Of a DNA stretch of 64,000 nucleotides, positions 9,014 to 18,846 are shown piece after piece (within the stretch, counting starts at the first letter, position 1; each line of letters starts with the position of its first letter). Below the pieces are notes generated by a model. It was not told the origin of the DNA and did not search any database. It saw only the letters and a program-made list of their open reading frames with translations. The translations under genes were made by a program, and so were the position numbers. Source of the DNA: Streptomyces spororaveus (GTDB lineage Bacteria; Actinomycetota; Actinomycetes; Streptomycetales; Streptomycetaceae); the NCBI RefSeq assembly GCF_016755875.1, contig NZ_BNED01000003.1, positions 124,001 to 188,000 of the forward strand, read 5' to 3'.

Positions 9014-9256
9014 CGCGTCCGCCTTCTGTCGCCCCGGTGATGGTCGTCCCGCCCGCGTCGTCCTGCCGCCGCCTGTCGTCCTGCGGGCGGGATCGCGGGC
9101 CGGAACCGGGAGAAAGCTACCGAAACGGCATGCCTGGACGGATACGGCGCGCGGGCGGCAGGGCCAGAGGGAGGCGTCTGTTCCCCCCTCTCCCCCGCAC
9201 CGTTGTCCCGCCGCACCCGCCGCACCCGCCGGGCCCGCCGGGCCCCCGGTGCGGTC

Positions 9257-10222
9257 TCAGTACAGCGGGCCGGAGGGGAACCCGTGATCCGGCGGGAACG
9301 GATCGGGCAGGGCGGGAGCCGGCCGGGCGGCGGCTCCCCGCGCGCGCCCGGCGGCCAGGCGCGCGGGCCACTCGGCCGCCCACATGAGGGCGGCGGCCCC
9401 CGCCAGCGGCCAGAAGCCGTCGGCGTGAAGCCGGGGGTCCGCGCAGGCGAAGGCCGCGCAGATCAGCCACAGCAGCAGGCAGTGGTAGGCGACGAGGACG
9501 ATCGAGGCGATTCCCGGTACGGGCAGGGACAGGGTGATGCGCGGCAGCATGAACAGGGCTGCCGCGGCGCACAGGGCCAGTGCCTGGCGCCACCCCGGCG
9601 CGGGGTCGAGGCGGATGCCGTCCAGCACGAGCGAGGCGAGCGCGAGTGCGGCGGCGTTGAGCAGGACGGCGGCCAGGGAGCGTGCGGCCGCGCGGCCGGT
9701 GCGGCGGCGGAACAGGGCGAGGAAGGTCGAGGCCGTGGTGGCGACGGCCGCCACCAGCAGCCCTGAGACGAAGACCGGCCACGTTCCGGTCAGGCGCGCC
9801 GGCAGGCCCGCGGCGCCGCAGATCCGTACGCCCGCCCAGAGGGCGAGCGGATACACGGTGAGCAGGACCAGCACGCCGGCCAGGGTCTGCAGCGCCCCGA
9901 GGAGCATCAGGCGCCGCACCGGGGCGAAGAACTCCCGGTCCGGTCCCCAGGGGTCGGGCTCCTGCGCGAGGAGCCTTCGGGCCCGGCGCACGGCCGGCCG
10001 CATCAGACGGTCCGTCAGGCCCGAGGCCGCGCCGGCGCATGTGCTCACGAAGGCGGCCGTCAGGGCCACCGCGAGGACCTGCCGGCCGGCCGGACCGGTC
10101 AGCCGGAAGTCGACGACCAGGAGCGCGGCCGCCGCCACGCCGGCAGCCACCGAGGCCGTTCGCAGCACGGCGGCGGCGCCCTTCCCCGTCCGTCCGTGCC
10201 CGCGTTCGCTGTCGTCCGTCAT
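9257..10222 (-). CDS. Multi-pass membrane protein, unknown function
   Basis: The 321-residue product has about eight hydrophobic segments (first pair at about 20-65, others near 100-130, 150-170, 180-205, 215-230, 235-260 and 270-290). It begins MTDDSERGHGRTGKGA and has GAGGGGG upstream of its ATG. The C-terminus is a soluble Ala/Pro-rich tail ending PSGPLY. I find no motif that names a family. It sits downstream of the nSTAND gene in the same orientation, with a 122-bp gap, so it could be co-transcribed with it. Confidence 0.75.
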   Translation of the reverse strand: MTDDSERGHGRTGKGAAAVLRTASVAAGVAAAALLVVDFRLTGPAGRQVLAVALTAAFVSTCAGAASGLTDRLMRPAVRRARRLLAQEPDPWGPDREFFAPVRRLMLLGALQTLAGVLVLLTVYPLALWAGVRICGAAGLPARLTGTWPVFVSGLLVAAVATTASTFLALFRRRTGRAAARSLAAVLLNAAALALASLVLDGIRLDPAPGWRQALALCAAAALFMLPRITLSLPVPGIASIVLVAYHCLLLWLICAAFACADPRLHADGFWPLAGAAALMWAAEWPARLAAGRARGAAARPAPALPDPFPPDHGFPSGPLY

Positions 10223-10344
10223 CAGCTGCCCCCTCGTGCGTCGCGGCTCCGGCAGAAGGCATGCCCGGTTCGCACCCACGGCAGCCCTGTGGGGCCGCCG
10301 TGGGTGAGGCGGGGGCGGACGGCCGCGGTCCGGGTGCCGCGGTC

Positions 10345-13300
10345 TCATCTCGGTGCGGGGCGTGTGCGGGCGGCCGGGGCGGGGCAGGGCGGGGCGAAGT
10401 CGAGTGCCGGGAAGTACTGGGCCCACTGGGCCGGGGTGATCGGGGGGTGGACGCTGTCGCAGATGCGGGCGGTGACCTGGTCCAGGGCGGTGTCCCGCAG
10501 CCGGATGGTGAAGTCGTTGCCGCCGGTGGCCAGGGTGTTGCCGTCGGGCGTGAACGCCACGGCCGGTACGGGGTTGGTGTGGCCGGTGAGGACCGCGGGG
10601 GCGGGCGGGCCGTTCAGGTCCCACAGGAGGGCTTTGCTGTCCGCGGCGCCGGCCGCCAGCCGGCGGCCGTCCGCGGCGAAGGCCAGGGTGTAGAGCCAGG
10701 AGCCGGGCACGGTCAGTTGTGCGGTCTTCGCCGGGTGGTGGATGTCGTGGACGTCGATCAGCCAGACGGTTTTGTCGGTGCGGTGGAAGGCGGCCAGTTG
10801 CCGGTTGTCGGGGCTGAACACGCCGCCGGTGAGGGGGTCGGCCCGGAACGGGGACGGGAGTTCGCGGGGGGTGCGCGGTCGGGTGATGTCCCAGAACCTC
10901 AGGGAGCCGGACTCGCCGGTGCTCGTGACCAGCGTGCGGCCGTCGGGCCGGAAGGAGGCCGTGGTGACGTGGGGTCCGCTGTCGGTGATCCGGCTCAGTG
11001 GCCGGGGGGCGGCGGGATCGGTGAGGTCCCACAGGCCGGCCGTCTGCTGGTCCCAGACGGCCAGGAGGTGGCCGTCCGGGGCGAAGGCGGTGCCGGCGAC
11101 CTCGCCGCCGTCGGGGGTGATGACCGATGTCAGGCGGGGCTTTCGGGGGTCGGTGACGTTCCAGACGCGGGCGGTGCCGTCCTCGCTCGCGGTGACCAGG
11201 ACGCGGCCGTCCGGGCTGAACGTCACGCAGCGGACGAACCGGGTGTGTCCGTGCAGCGCCGACAGCGGCCACAGGGCGCGGCCGCCGGTGACCTGCCACA
11301 GGCGTGCGGTGCCGTCCCAGCTGGCGCTGGCCAGGAGGCGGCCGCCGGGGGCGAACGCGAGGGAGGTGACGACGTCGTCGTGGGTGGCGAGGGAGAGGTC
11401 CCGCAGGTCCAGGAGCCGGTCGGAGTTGGCGAGTACGCGGCCGTCCGGGGTGAACGCGGCCTGGTAGAAGCCGCCCTGGAGGGTGCTGGTGCGGCGCGGG
11501 CCGGCCGGGGTGGTGACGTCCCAGAAGTGGGTGGATCCGCCGATGGTGACCAGGGTGGTGCCGTCCGGGCTGAAGGCGACCGACCAGACGATCGCGGGAT
11601 GGCCGGACAGGACGGCGGCGGGTCGCGTCCGTTCGCCGCCGGCGATGGGCCACAGGCGTGCGGTGCGGTCCCAGCTGCCGGTCGCCAGGGTCCTGCCGTC
11701 GGGGCTGAACGCGGCCGAGGTCACGGTGTCGGTGTGGCCGCGCAGGGTGTCGAGGAGGAGGGGGTGCGCGGGGTCGCCGGCGTTCCACAGCCGGGTGGTG
11801 GTGTCGCCGGTGGTCGCCAGCGTGCGGCTGTCGGGGCTGAACGTCACCGAGGTGACCGCGGCGGTGTGACCGGGCAGGGTGGCCAGCAGCCGCGGGCGGC
11901 GGGGGTCGTCCACGTTCCACAGGCGCGCCGTGCCGTCGGTGTGGCCGGTGGCCAGGACACCGCCGGCGGGCCGGTACGCCACCCAGGTCGGGGCGGCGTG
12001 CTGGTCGGGCAGGGTGCCCAGTTCGGCGGGCGCGCGCCGGTCGGTCACGTCCCACAGCCGCACGGCGTGTTCGCCGGCTGTGGCCAGGATGCGGCCGTCC
12101 TCGCCGAAGGCGACCGACAGCAGGCGGTCGTGCTGGTTCACGACGGCCAGCTGGAGCGGGCGGCGGGCGTTCTCGATGTCCCACAGCCGGGCCGTGCCGT
12201 CCCAGCTCGCGGTGGCCAGGAGGGTGCTGTCCGGGGCGGTGGAGAGCGATACCACGTCGGAGGTGTGGCCGGTGAGCCGGCCGGTGTACGGGGTCGCGAA
12301 GGTGCTCAGGAGCTGGTCGCGGACGTCACGGGTGCCTGCCAGCCGGTAGGCGGCCAGGTTCAGCTGCGCGGCGAGCGAGGGGTCGTGCGGGCGCATCTCG
12401 GCCGCGTCCGCGGCGGCCTTGCGCGCGACGGCGACGTTGCGCTGGCGGATGGCCGAGTCGCGTGAGCCGACGGCCAGTGCGCCTGCGGTCGCCGCGACGG
12501 CCACCAGCACGGTGAGCAGGGTGACCAGCTGGCGCAGGCGGACGGTGCGCCGTCGGACGGCCGCGGTCTCGCCGGCCTGGGCTTCGCGGCCGGCGTCGAG
12601 GAAGCGGCGTTCGAGGGCGGTGAGGCGGCTGTCGCCGGCGGCGGCCAGGTCCAGTGCCGCGGCCAGGCGGGCGCCCCGGTACAGGGCGTGCGGGTCGTGG
12701 TCCTGTGCTTCCCAGTCGGCGCTCGCGTCGGTGAGCCGGCGGTGCAGGAGGAGCCGGTCGCGGTCTTCGGTGAGCCAGCCGCGCAGTCGGGGCCAGCAGC
12801 GGATGATCGCTTCGTGGGTGATCTCGACGCATCCGTCGGAGAGGGTCACGAGCCGTTGGCGGGCGAGGGATTCGAGTACGTGGGCGGTGTCGGGGTGCGG
12901 GTCGAGTTCGTTCGCGGTGATGCGGCGCCGGGTGTCCTCGGTGCCGTCGCCGAGTGCGGTGAGCCGCAGGAACAGGGACTTGGCGAGGTCCTGCTGTGCC
13001 GGTGACAGGGCCCCGTAGGCCGCCTCCGCGGTGTGGGCGAGCGCGTGCCGGATTCCGCCCGCGGCCAGGTATCCCTCCAGGGTGAGGCGGCTGCCGCTGC
13101 GCCGGTGCCAGGTTTCGACCATGGCGTGGGAGATCAGGGGCAGCGCGCCGGGCTGGCCGGTGGCGTCCGCGACCACGGCTGCGAGCAGCGGGCCGGCCAC
13201 GGTGCAGTCGGCGAGCAGGGCCGGCCGGACGACGGCCTCGCGCAGTTCCTGGCTGCTCATCGGTCCGACCGCGAGCTGTGCGTCGCGCATCGCTTCGAGG

Positions 13301-14157
13301 AGGCGGGGGTGTTGGAGGCAGTGGCCGTAGAAGTCGGCGCGTACGCCGAGTACTACGCGGGTGCGGCTGGGCGGCGCCGTGGCGGCGGTGATCAGCATGG
13401 TGATGAAGGCGTCGCGTTCGTCCTGGTCGCCGCAGAGGGTGAAGGTCTCCTCGAACTGGTCGACCACGATCAGCGTGTCGGCGTCCGGTGGGTGGCCGAT
13501 CATCGCTTTCCGGATCCGCAGGTGCAGTGCCATGGGGTCGTCGCGCAGTTCGCCCAGCAGCGGGCCGGGGGCTTCTCCCGTCGCCGCGGCGAGGTGGATC
13601 GCGTGTTCCTGTACGGGGTGGGGGCCCGGGGTGAACAGGAGCACGGGCCGGCCCGCTGTGCGGGTGCGGGCGACGAGTCCGGCCCGTAGCAGCGAGGACT
13701 TTCCCGATCCGGACGGGCCGAAGACGGTCAGGAAGCGGTGGTCGCGGACCTTGGCGAGCAGCTCGCCGGTCAGCTGCTCGCGCCCGAAGAAGCGGTCGGT
13801 GTCTTCCGGTTGGAATGCGGCCAGTCCGGCGTAGGGGGCGGTCCGCCGGCCGGAGGGGCCGGGCTCGCCGGCCTGTGGGGCCGTGGTGGCGGCGATCTCG
13901 GCGGCGGCCGTGTGCCATCGGGTTTCCCAGGTGCGGCGGTCGCCCTGGCATGCCTCGACGTACGCGAGTGTGACGGCGAGGCTCGGGAACGTGTGTCCGC
14001 CGGCGGCGTCCGAGAGGGTGGTGGACGAGTAGTGCGCCCTTTTCGCCAGTGCCCGGTAGGGCGGCCGGCCGGCTGCCTCGCGCAGTCGGCGGAGGTCGGC
14101 CGCGAACCGTGTGAGCGGACCGGAGTCCGGGTCGAGCGGGCGTTCGGGGCGTGGCAT
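10345..14157 (-). CDS. HTH-nSTAND1 NTPase with 14 WD40 repeats
   Basis: This 1270-residue protein has four parts. Residues 14-85 form an XRE-like helix-turn-helix (YRALAKRAHYSSTTLSDAAGG). Residues 108-530 form a STAND-type NTPase with Walker A GPSGSGKSS (147-155) and Walker B VVDQFEE (231-237), matching the nSTAND1 arrangement. A hydrophobic helix follows (about 545-570, LVTLLTVLVAVAATAGALAVG). From about 625 to the end I count 14 WD40 blades, enough for two seven-blade propellers; several are canonical (AFSPDGRTLATGSWDRTARLW). Such proteins are ligand-triggered switches, and relatives appear in signalling and in phage defence. The trigger here is unknown. The single membrane helix suggests anchoring, with sensor and DNA-binding ends on either side of it. 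Confidence 0.88.
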   Translation of the reverse strand: MPRPERPLDPDSGPLTRFAADLRRLREAAGRPPYRALAKRAHYSSTTLSDAAGGHTFPSLAVTLAYVEACQGDRRTWETRWHTAAAEIAATTAPQAGEPGPSGRRTAPYAGLAAFQPEDTDRFFGREQLTGELLAKVRDHRFLTVFGPSGSGKSSLLRAGLVARTRTAGRPVLLFTPGPHPVQEHAIHLAAATGEAPGPLLGELRDDPMALHLRIRKAMIGHPPDADTLIVVDQFEETFTLCGDQDERDAFITMLITAATAPPSRTRVVLGVRADFYGHCLQHPRLLEAMRDAQLAVGPMSSQELREAVVRPALLADCTVAGPLLAAVVADATGQPGALPLISHAMVETWHRRSGSRLTLEGYLAAGGIRHALAHTAEAAYGALSPAQQDLAKSLFLRLTALGDGTEDTRRRITANELDPHPDTAHVLESLARQRLVTLSDGCVEITHEAIIRCWPRLRGWLTEDRDRLLLHRRLTDASADWEAQDHDPHALYRGARLAAALDLAAAGDSRLTALERRFLDAGREAQAGETAAVRRRTVRLRQLVTLLTVLVAVAATAGALAVGSRDSAIRQRNVAVARKAAADAAEMRPHDPSLAAQLNLAAYRLAGTRDVRDQLLSTFATPYTGRLTGHTSDVVSLSTAPDSTLLATASWDGTARLWDIENARRPLQLAVVNQHDRLLSVAFGEDGRILATAGEHAVRLWDVTDRRAPAELGTLPDQHAAPTWVAYRPAGGVLATGHTDGTARLWNVDDPRRPRLLATLPGHTAAVTSVTFSPDSRTLATTGDTTTRLWNAGDPAHPLLLDTLRGHTDTVTSAAFSPDGRTLATGSWDRTARLWPIAGGERTRPAAVLSGHPAIVWSVAFSPDGTTLVTIGGSTHFWDVTTPAGPRRTSTLQGGFYQAAFTPDGRVLANSDRLLDLRDLSLATHDDVVTSLAFAPGGRLLASASWDGTARLWQVTGGRALWPLSALHGHTRFVRCVTFSPDGRVLVTASEDGTARVWNVTDPRKPRLTSVITPDGGEVAGTAFAPDGHLLAVWDQQTAGLWDLTDPAAPRPLSRITDSGPHVTTASFRPDGRTLVTSTGESGSLRFWDITRPRTPRELPSPFRADPLTGGVFSPDNRQLAAFHRTDKTVWLIDVHDIHHPAKTAQLTVPGSWLYTLAFAADGRRLAAGAADSKALLWDLNGPPAPAVLTGHTNPVPAVAFTPDGNTLATGGNDFTIRLRDTALDQVTARICDSVHPPITPAQWAQYFPALDFAPPCPAPAARTRPAPR

Positions 14158-14306
14158 TGCCTTCCTTCCTGCGGCTTTCCGCGGCCGTGATGGGTGGTGT
14201 TTGTCCAGCTTTTGATGTCCGGAATCCCTGTTCCGGCGCCGGACATCGGCCGGGGGCTAGACAAGGGGCCAGCGCAACCGCGCAACGGCGATGGGAAGGG
14301 GAAATC

Positions 14307-14774
14307 ATGAGGGCTGTGCGACGACTGATGCTGCTGGGGGCGGTCACGGGGCTGCTGGCCGGCGCTGCGTTCACGGGCTCGCCGGCGTATGCCGCGGCGC
14401 CGCTGCTCAAGTCCAACCTGAACGGGAGGTGCGCCGACGTCTTCATGTTCCACCAGGAGAACGGTGCCTCCACCGTGACGTGGGACTGCCACGGCGGTAC
14501 CAACCAGCAGTGGTACTGGGACGGCGAGCAGATCCGGTCCAGCATGAACGGGAAGTGCCTGGAGATCTACGGTCCGCATCTGGGTGAACAGGGCTCGGTG
14601 TCCCTGTGGGACTGCAACGGCGCTCTCCACCAGAAGTGGTACCGCATCGGCAGCGAGATCCGTAACCGGGTGAACGGGAAGTGTCTCGACATCCTGGCCG
14701 GGCGGCCCGAGAACGGCCAGCTCCTGGTGAGTTGGAGCTGCAACGGGGCGCGGAGCCAGAGCTGGGACTTCTGA
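14307..14774 (+). CDS. Small secreted ricin-type lectin
   Basis: The 155-residue product has a signal peptide (residues 1-31, ending SPAYAAA) and one beta-trefoil of three ricin-type repeats, each with the QxW element: TNQQWYW, LHQKWYR and RSQSWDF. Each repeat also has a NGKCLEI-type CLD strand. These domains bind galactose- or related-sugar ligands. There is no catalytic domain, so it is a free lectin. It is divergent from the nSTAND gene with 149 bp between them. GGAAGGGG lies before the ATG. Confidence 0.9.
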   Translation: MRAVRRLMLLGAVTGLLAGAAFTGSPAYAAAPLLKSNLNGRCADVFMFHQENGASTVTWDCHGGTNQQWYWDGEQIRSSMNGKCLEIYGPHLGEQGSVSLWDCNGALHQKWYRIGSEIRNRVNGKCLDILAGRPENGQLLVSWSCNGARSQSWDF

Positions 14775-14911
14775 GCACCTGCCCGGGCCGGGCCGGCGTA
14801 GCGCAGCCGGTGCCGGTCCGGGCGGGCCGGTCCGGGCCGGGCCGAATGCGGCGGCTGCGGCTGGATGGTGGCGCTGCCGCCCGTTCGTGCGGGGGCGGCG
14901 GGCGGTGCGCC

Positions 14912-16321
14912 TCAGGTGTCGTGCCCGCCGCCGGCGCGCAGGAGCGGAACGAGGAGCGCCGCCCCGGCCACGGCGAGTACCGCTGCCGCGCGCAGCACCC
15001 ATGCGATGGCGTCCGCGTCCGAGGCCGCCGCCTGCGCGGACCCGCTCAGGGCCTCCAGGACCGTCGCGGCCACGCTGACGGCGACCGCGCCCAGGAGCAC
15101 CAGGGAGGTGAGGACCAGCCCGGACGCGGCGGCGAGGCGGCCCGGGGCCACGTAGGACTGGGTGGCGGCGTTGGTCAGGGCCCAGCCGAGGCCCAGCCCG
15201 ACCCCGACCACGGCGAACACGGCGGTGTAGAGGGCGAGGGGCCCGCTCCAGGTGAGGACCAGCAGGGCGGCGCCGCTGAGCAGCAGGCCCGCCGCCATCA
15301 GCGCCGCCGGCCGCCACCGCTGCGCGAGGTGCCCGGAGAAGTAGCTGGCCGAGCCGGCGCCCACGGAGAGGGCGAGGAAGACCAGTCCCGCGTCCAGCGG
15401 GGACAGTCCCCTGGCCTGCTGCAGGTACAGCGCGCACAGCACGGCCACCAGGCAGTAGACGATGTTGGACACCGACCCGGCGAGCGTGATCGTCACGAAG
15501 GGCCTGTTGTGCAGCAGCGACAGGTCCAGGAGCGGTTCGGCGGTCCTGGACTCGATCAGTACGAAGGCGACGAGCAGCAGGACCGCCCCGATGAGGACGA
15601 GCAGGGTGGCGGGCGAGGCCCATCCCCACCGGCTGCCCTGGTCCACGGCGAGCATCACCGCGGTCAGGCCGCCCGCCAGGGTGACGGCTCCGGGCAGGTC
15701 CATCCGGTGCGAGGCGTGTTCGTCGCGGGTGTCGGTCACGAATCTGAGGATGAGGAGGACGGCGGTCGCGCAGACCGGCACGTTCAGCAGGAACACCGCG
15801 CGCCAGCTCACGTGCTCGGCGAAGGCGCCGCCCACGAACGGGCCGAGTGCCGTGCCGACGGCGCTGAAGGCGAGGACGGTGCCCACAGCTCTCGCCTGCC
15901 GCCGGTCCTGGAAGTACGCGGTCACGACGGCCACGGCCACCGGGAAGACCAGGGCGGCCGTGGCGCCCTGGACGACCCGGCCGGCCACGAGCCAGGGCAC
16001 GTTCCGCGCGGCGGCGCAGACCACCGAGAGCAGTGCGAACCCGGTCAGGCCCCAGACGATGACGGTCCGGCGGCCGCGGACGTCGGCGAGCCTGCCGCCG
16101 ACGATCATGAGGGCTCCCAGCGACAGCATGTAGCCGCTGACGAGCCACTGCAGATCGGTCGTCGGGGTACGGAACTCCTTCGCGATCACGGGCAGCATCA
16201 GGTTCAGGGCGAACCAGTCCATCTGCACCAGCAGCATCGAGAGCGACGCCGCCGCGATGACCGCCCGGTCGCGGTGGGAGAACAGCGGGCCGGTCGCCGG
16301 CCCGGTCGATACCCCTGTCAT
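14912..16321 (-). CDS. MFS multidrug exporter, 14-TM (DHA2/EmrB-QacA type)
   Basis: The 469-residue product has about 14 predicted membrane helices. Motif A is seen as GGRLADVRGRRTVIVWG (near residue 75-92) between helices 2 and 3, and motif C-like GTALGPFVGGAF lies in helix 5. The Asp in LLVQMDWFALNLMLP in helix 1 is characteristic of the proton-coupled drug:H+ antiporter family. The substrate cannot be inferred. It lies between two lectin genes. No TetR- or MarR-type regulator is adjacent. Confidence 0.92.
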   Translation of the reverse strand: MTGVSTGPATGPLFSHRDRAVIAAASLSMLLVQMDWFALNLMLPVIAKEFRTPTTDLQWLVSGYMLSLGALMIVGGRLADVRGRRTVIVWGLTGFALLSVVCAAARNVPWLVAGRVVQGATAALVFPVAVAVVTAYFQDRRQARAVGTVLAFSAVGTALGPFVGGAFAEHVSWRAVFLLNVPVCATAVLLILRFVTDTRDEHASHRMDLPGAVTLAGGLTAVMLAVDQGSRWGWASPATLLVLIGAVLLLVAFVLIESRTAEPLLDLSLLHNRPFVTITLAGSVSNIVYCLVAVLCALYLQQARGLSPLDAGLVFLALSVGAGSASYFSGHLAQRWRPAALMAAGLLLSGAALLVLTWSGPLALYTAVFAVVGVGLGLGWALTNAATQSYVAPGRLAAASGLVLTSLVLLGAVAVSVAATVLEALSGSAQAAASDADAIAWVLRAAAVLAVAGAALLVPLLRAGGGHDT

Positions 16322-16398
16322 GGTGCTGCCCCACTCCGTAGCCCTGCTCCCTCAGGGTGCACCCGGATCTTGCGGCGGGCATCCTCCGGGCACGGGGG

Positions 16399-17019
16399 TC
16401 AGTCGGTCCAGACGTCCCACCACTGCTGCGACTGGAAGTTCTTCTGCCACAGCTGGACGCGGGCTCCGTTGCCCGGGATGTTCGCGTCGCGGTCCATGAC
16501 GGTGTTCCCGCCGGAGTAGAAGCGGGCGTTGTAGATCGCGCGGTCGCCCGACGGGTGGGACCAGCTCTGCTGCGCGGTGTTGTTGCAGTCCCAGATCTGC
16601 ACCTTGGTGCCGTTGCGGCCGCCGCCGTTGAGGTCGGCGTCCAGGCACTTGCCGGGGAAGCGGTAGCTCTCCAGCGCGCCGTTGTTCCAGAGGTACCAGC
16701 GCTGCTGGGTGGTGCCGTTGCACTGCCAGACCTGGACGACCGTGCCGTTGCCGCCGCCGTTCGCGTCCACGTCCAGACACTGGGTGGTCGGGCGTTTGGC
16801 GAAGTCGTTGGTGATCCGCACGGGCTGGTTCATCAATCGCTGCGGCGCGGCGGCCGTCACGCCCTGTGCCGGTGCGTCCCAGTACACGGGCCGGGGGGCG
16901 GTCCGGACCGCGTCCGCGACCGCACCGGTGGCACCGGCGGCATCGGCGGTTCCGGTCAGAGCGGCGGCGAAGGCGACGGCGGCGGCGGTGACCGCCGCCG
17001 ACCGGGTGATGCGAGGCAT
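16399..17019 (-). CDS. Secreted ricin-type lectin
   Basis: The product has 206 residues from the ATG at 17019, which has AGGAG upstream; a longer open frame beyond it is Pro/Arg-rich and not coding-like. Residues 1-27 form a signal peptide. From about residue 65 there are three ricin repeats: QCLDVDANGGG...TTQQRWYL, KCLDADLNGGG...TAQQSWSH and a third ending SQQWWDV. The repeats have QxW and CLD strands, so a sugar-binding beta-trefoil is likely. Unlike the lectin at 14307 the repeats are longer, with Gly/Asn-rich loops. Confidence 0.87.
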   Translation of the reverse strand: MPRITRSAAVTAAAVAFAAALTGTADAAGATGAVADAVRTAPRPVYWDAPAQGVTAAAPQRLMNQPVRITNDFAKRPTTQCLDVDANGGGNGTVVQVWQCNGTTQQRWYLWNNGALESYRFPGKCLDADLNGGGRNGTKVQIWDCNNTAQQSWSHPSGDRAIYNARFYSGGNTVMDRDANIPGNGARVQLWQKNFQSQQWWDVWTD

Positions 17020-17479
17020 GGCTCTCTCCTGGTTCCTCGGGTGCGTCCGGTACGTACGGGTGCGTACGGGCGGCGGCGCCGAAGGGCGGCGGCGGGGCCC
17101 GGCAGGTGCCGGCACGTAGCTGAACACAGCCCGGACCCTCCCCGGCAGAACGCCGATCCGGCCACGGGGGCTTGGACCGCCCGGTGGCGGGCCGGCCGGT
17201 ACGGCGCTCCCGGGGACAGCCGTGCGCGGCGGCCCGTGCGCGGCGGCCCGCGAACAGTTCGTGCCGCATTTCCCGGTGTCCTCCCGAGGGGCGCCGGTGG
17301 CCTGCCCGGCGTGTCACGGGGCAGGTCAAGAACCGCGCACGGCACGGCGCGTCGCCGCAGGACCCGCAACAACACGTGCCGCATACAACGACTCTGGCCG
17401 AATGTGCCCCTGGTCCATGCCGGACGGGGACGCGAGCATCCACCGTGTCGGCATGACAACCACCGGACAGGAGCGACCC

Positions 17480-18039
17480 GTGTCTACTCGTACGTCACGT
17501 ATCGCCATCGCCGCAGCCACCACCGCCCTCGCCCTGGCTACCGCCGCCACCACCGCGAACGCCGCGCCCGCGCCCGCGCCTGCGGCGGCGAACTGTGTGG
17601 TCGACGTCGATTCAGGCAGCAAGCAGTGCTACGGCACCTTCCGGGAGGCCTCGCCGCCTCCACCCAGGGGCGTATCGCGGACGCGCCGCTGTCGGCGAAG
17701 CACATCGACCGGAAGCTGGCCGAGCGTCTCAAGGCCTCTCCGGGCCCCGCGGGGGCGCAGGCCGTGCAGCTCGGCGTCATCTACGCGGACTCCAACTACG
17801 GCGGCTCGGCCCTGGTCTTAACCGGCGGCAGCGGCTGCCAGAGCGGCAACGGCCGCGACGCCCAGCTCAACCTCGACGGCATCTGGAACAACTCCGTCAG
17901 CTCGCTGACCACCCTGTCCTGCTGGCTGGAGCTGTGGGACGCCCCTGACACCTCCGGTATCCACCAGGAGTACCAGCAGTCGACCTCCTACGTCGGGGAC
18001 GCGATGAACGACCGGGCGAGTTCGGTCGCCCTGCTGTAG
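17480..18039 (+). pseudogene. Frameshifted secreted I36-type peptidase-inhibitor-like gene
   Basis: A GTG at 17480 with AGGAG seven bases upstream opens a signal peptide (residues 1-28, ending TTANAAP) and continues through CVVDVDSGSKQCYGTFREA. Near 17650 the coding signal jumps to the next frame, where it continues as LAASTQGRIADAP and ends in a gamma-crystallin-like domain (YADSNYGGSALVLTGG...LDGIWNNSVSSL). One missing C in the GGCCTC stretch restores a single frame of about 187 codons. The domain resembles peptidase inhibitor family I36 / beta-gamma-crystallin secreted proteins. It is either a real frameshift mutation or an assembly error; a strong terminator follows. The second half includes a TTA codon at 17818. 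Confidence 0.75.
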
Positions 18040-18054
18040 AACGCCTGCGCACGG

Positions 18055-18096
18055 GGCGGCGCCCCGCCCCCGGGGGTCCCGGGGCGGGGCGCCGCC
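18055..18096 (+). terminator. Strong 16-bp GC hairpin
   Basis: A perfect 16-bp inverted repeat, GGCGGCGCCCCGCCCC and its complement, surrounds a 10-base loop 15 bp after the I36-type gene stop. It lacks a T-run, as is common for Streptomyces terminators. Confidence 0.75.
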
Positions 18097-18204
18097 GCGT
18101 GCGGTCTGTCAAGTCACGGGATATGGGGACGTGTGGCGCCGGTGGCGGGGAGGGCCTACTGGAGGGGTTCCGCTTCACCGATTCCCTCCGGAGGAGGACT
18201 TCTC

Positions 18205-18675
<471 letters not shown>

Positions 18676-18846
18676 CCTGCCCGTCGCCGGGCTTCTCGTG
18701 CCACCCGGGACGCGGGCCCCGCGTCCCGGGTCACGTGCCGCGTCCCTCATGACGCGAAGGCGCGCCCCGTGTTCGTCCGCCGACGTACTCTGGGGCCGCG
18801 CTGCTCCTCCGTGCCGCGCCCGCCGCGCGAGAGGACGTCCGCTGCC

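Noticed and set aside
9257..12184. Very long minus-strand frame of 975 codons
   Set aside because: Only the part from 10222 down is coding (membrane protein). The rest is an Arg/Pro/His-rich shadow of the WD40 gene, which lies in another frame of the same strand.
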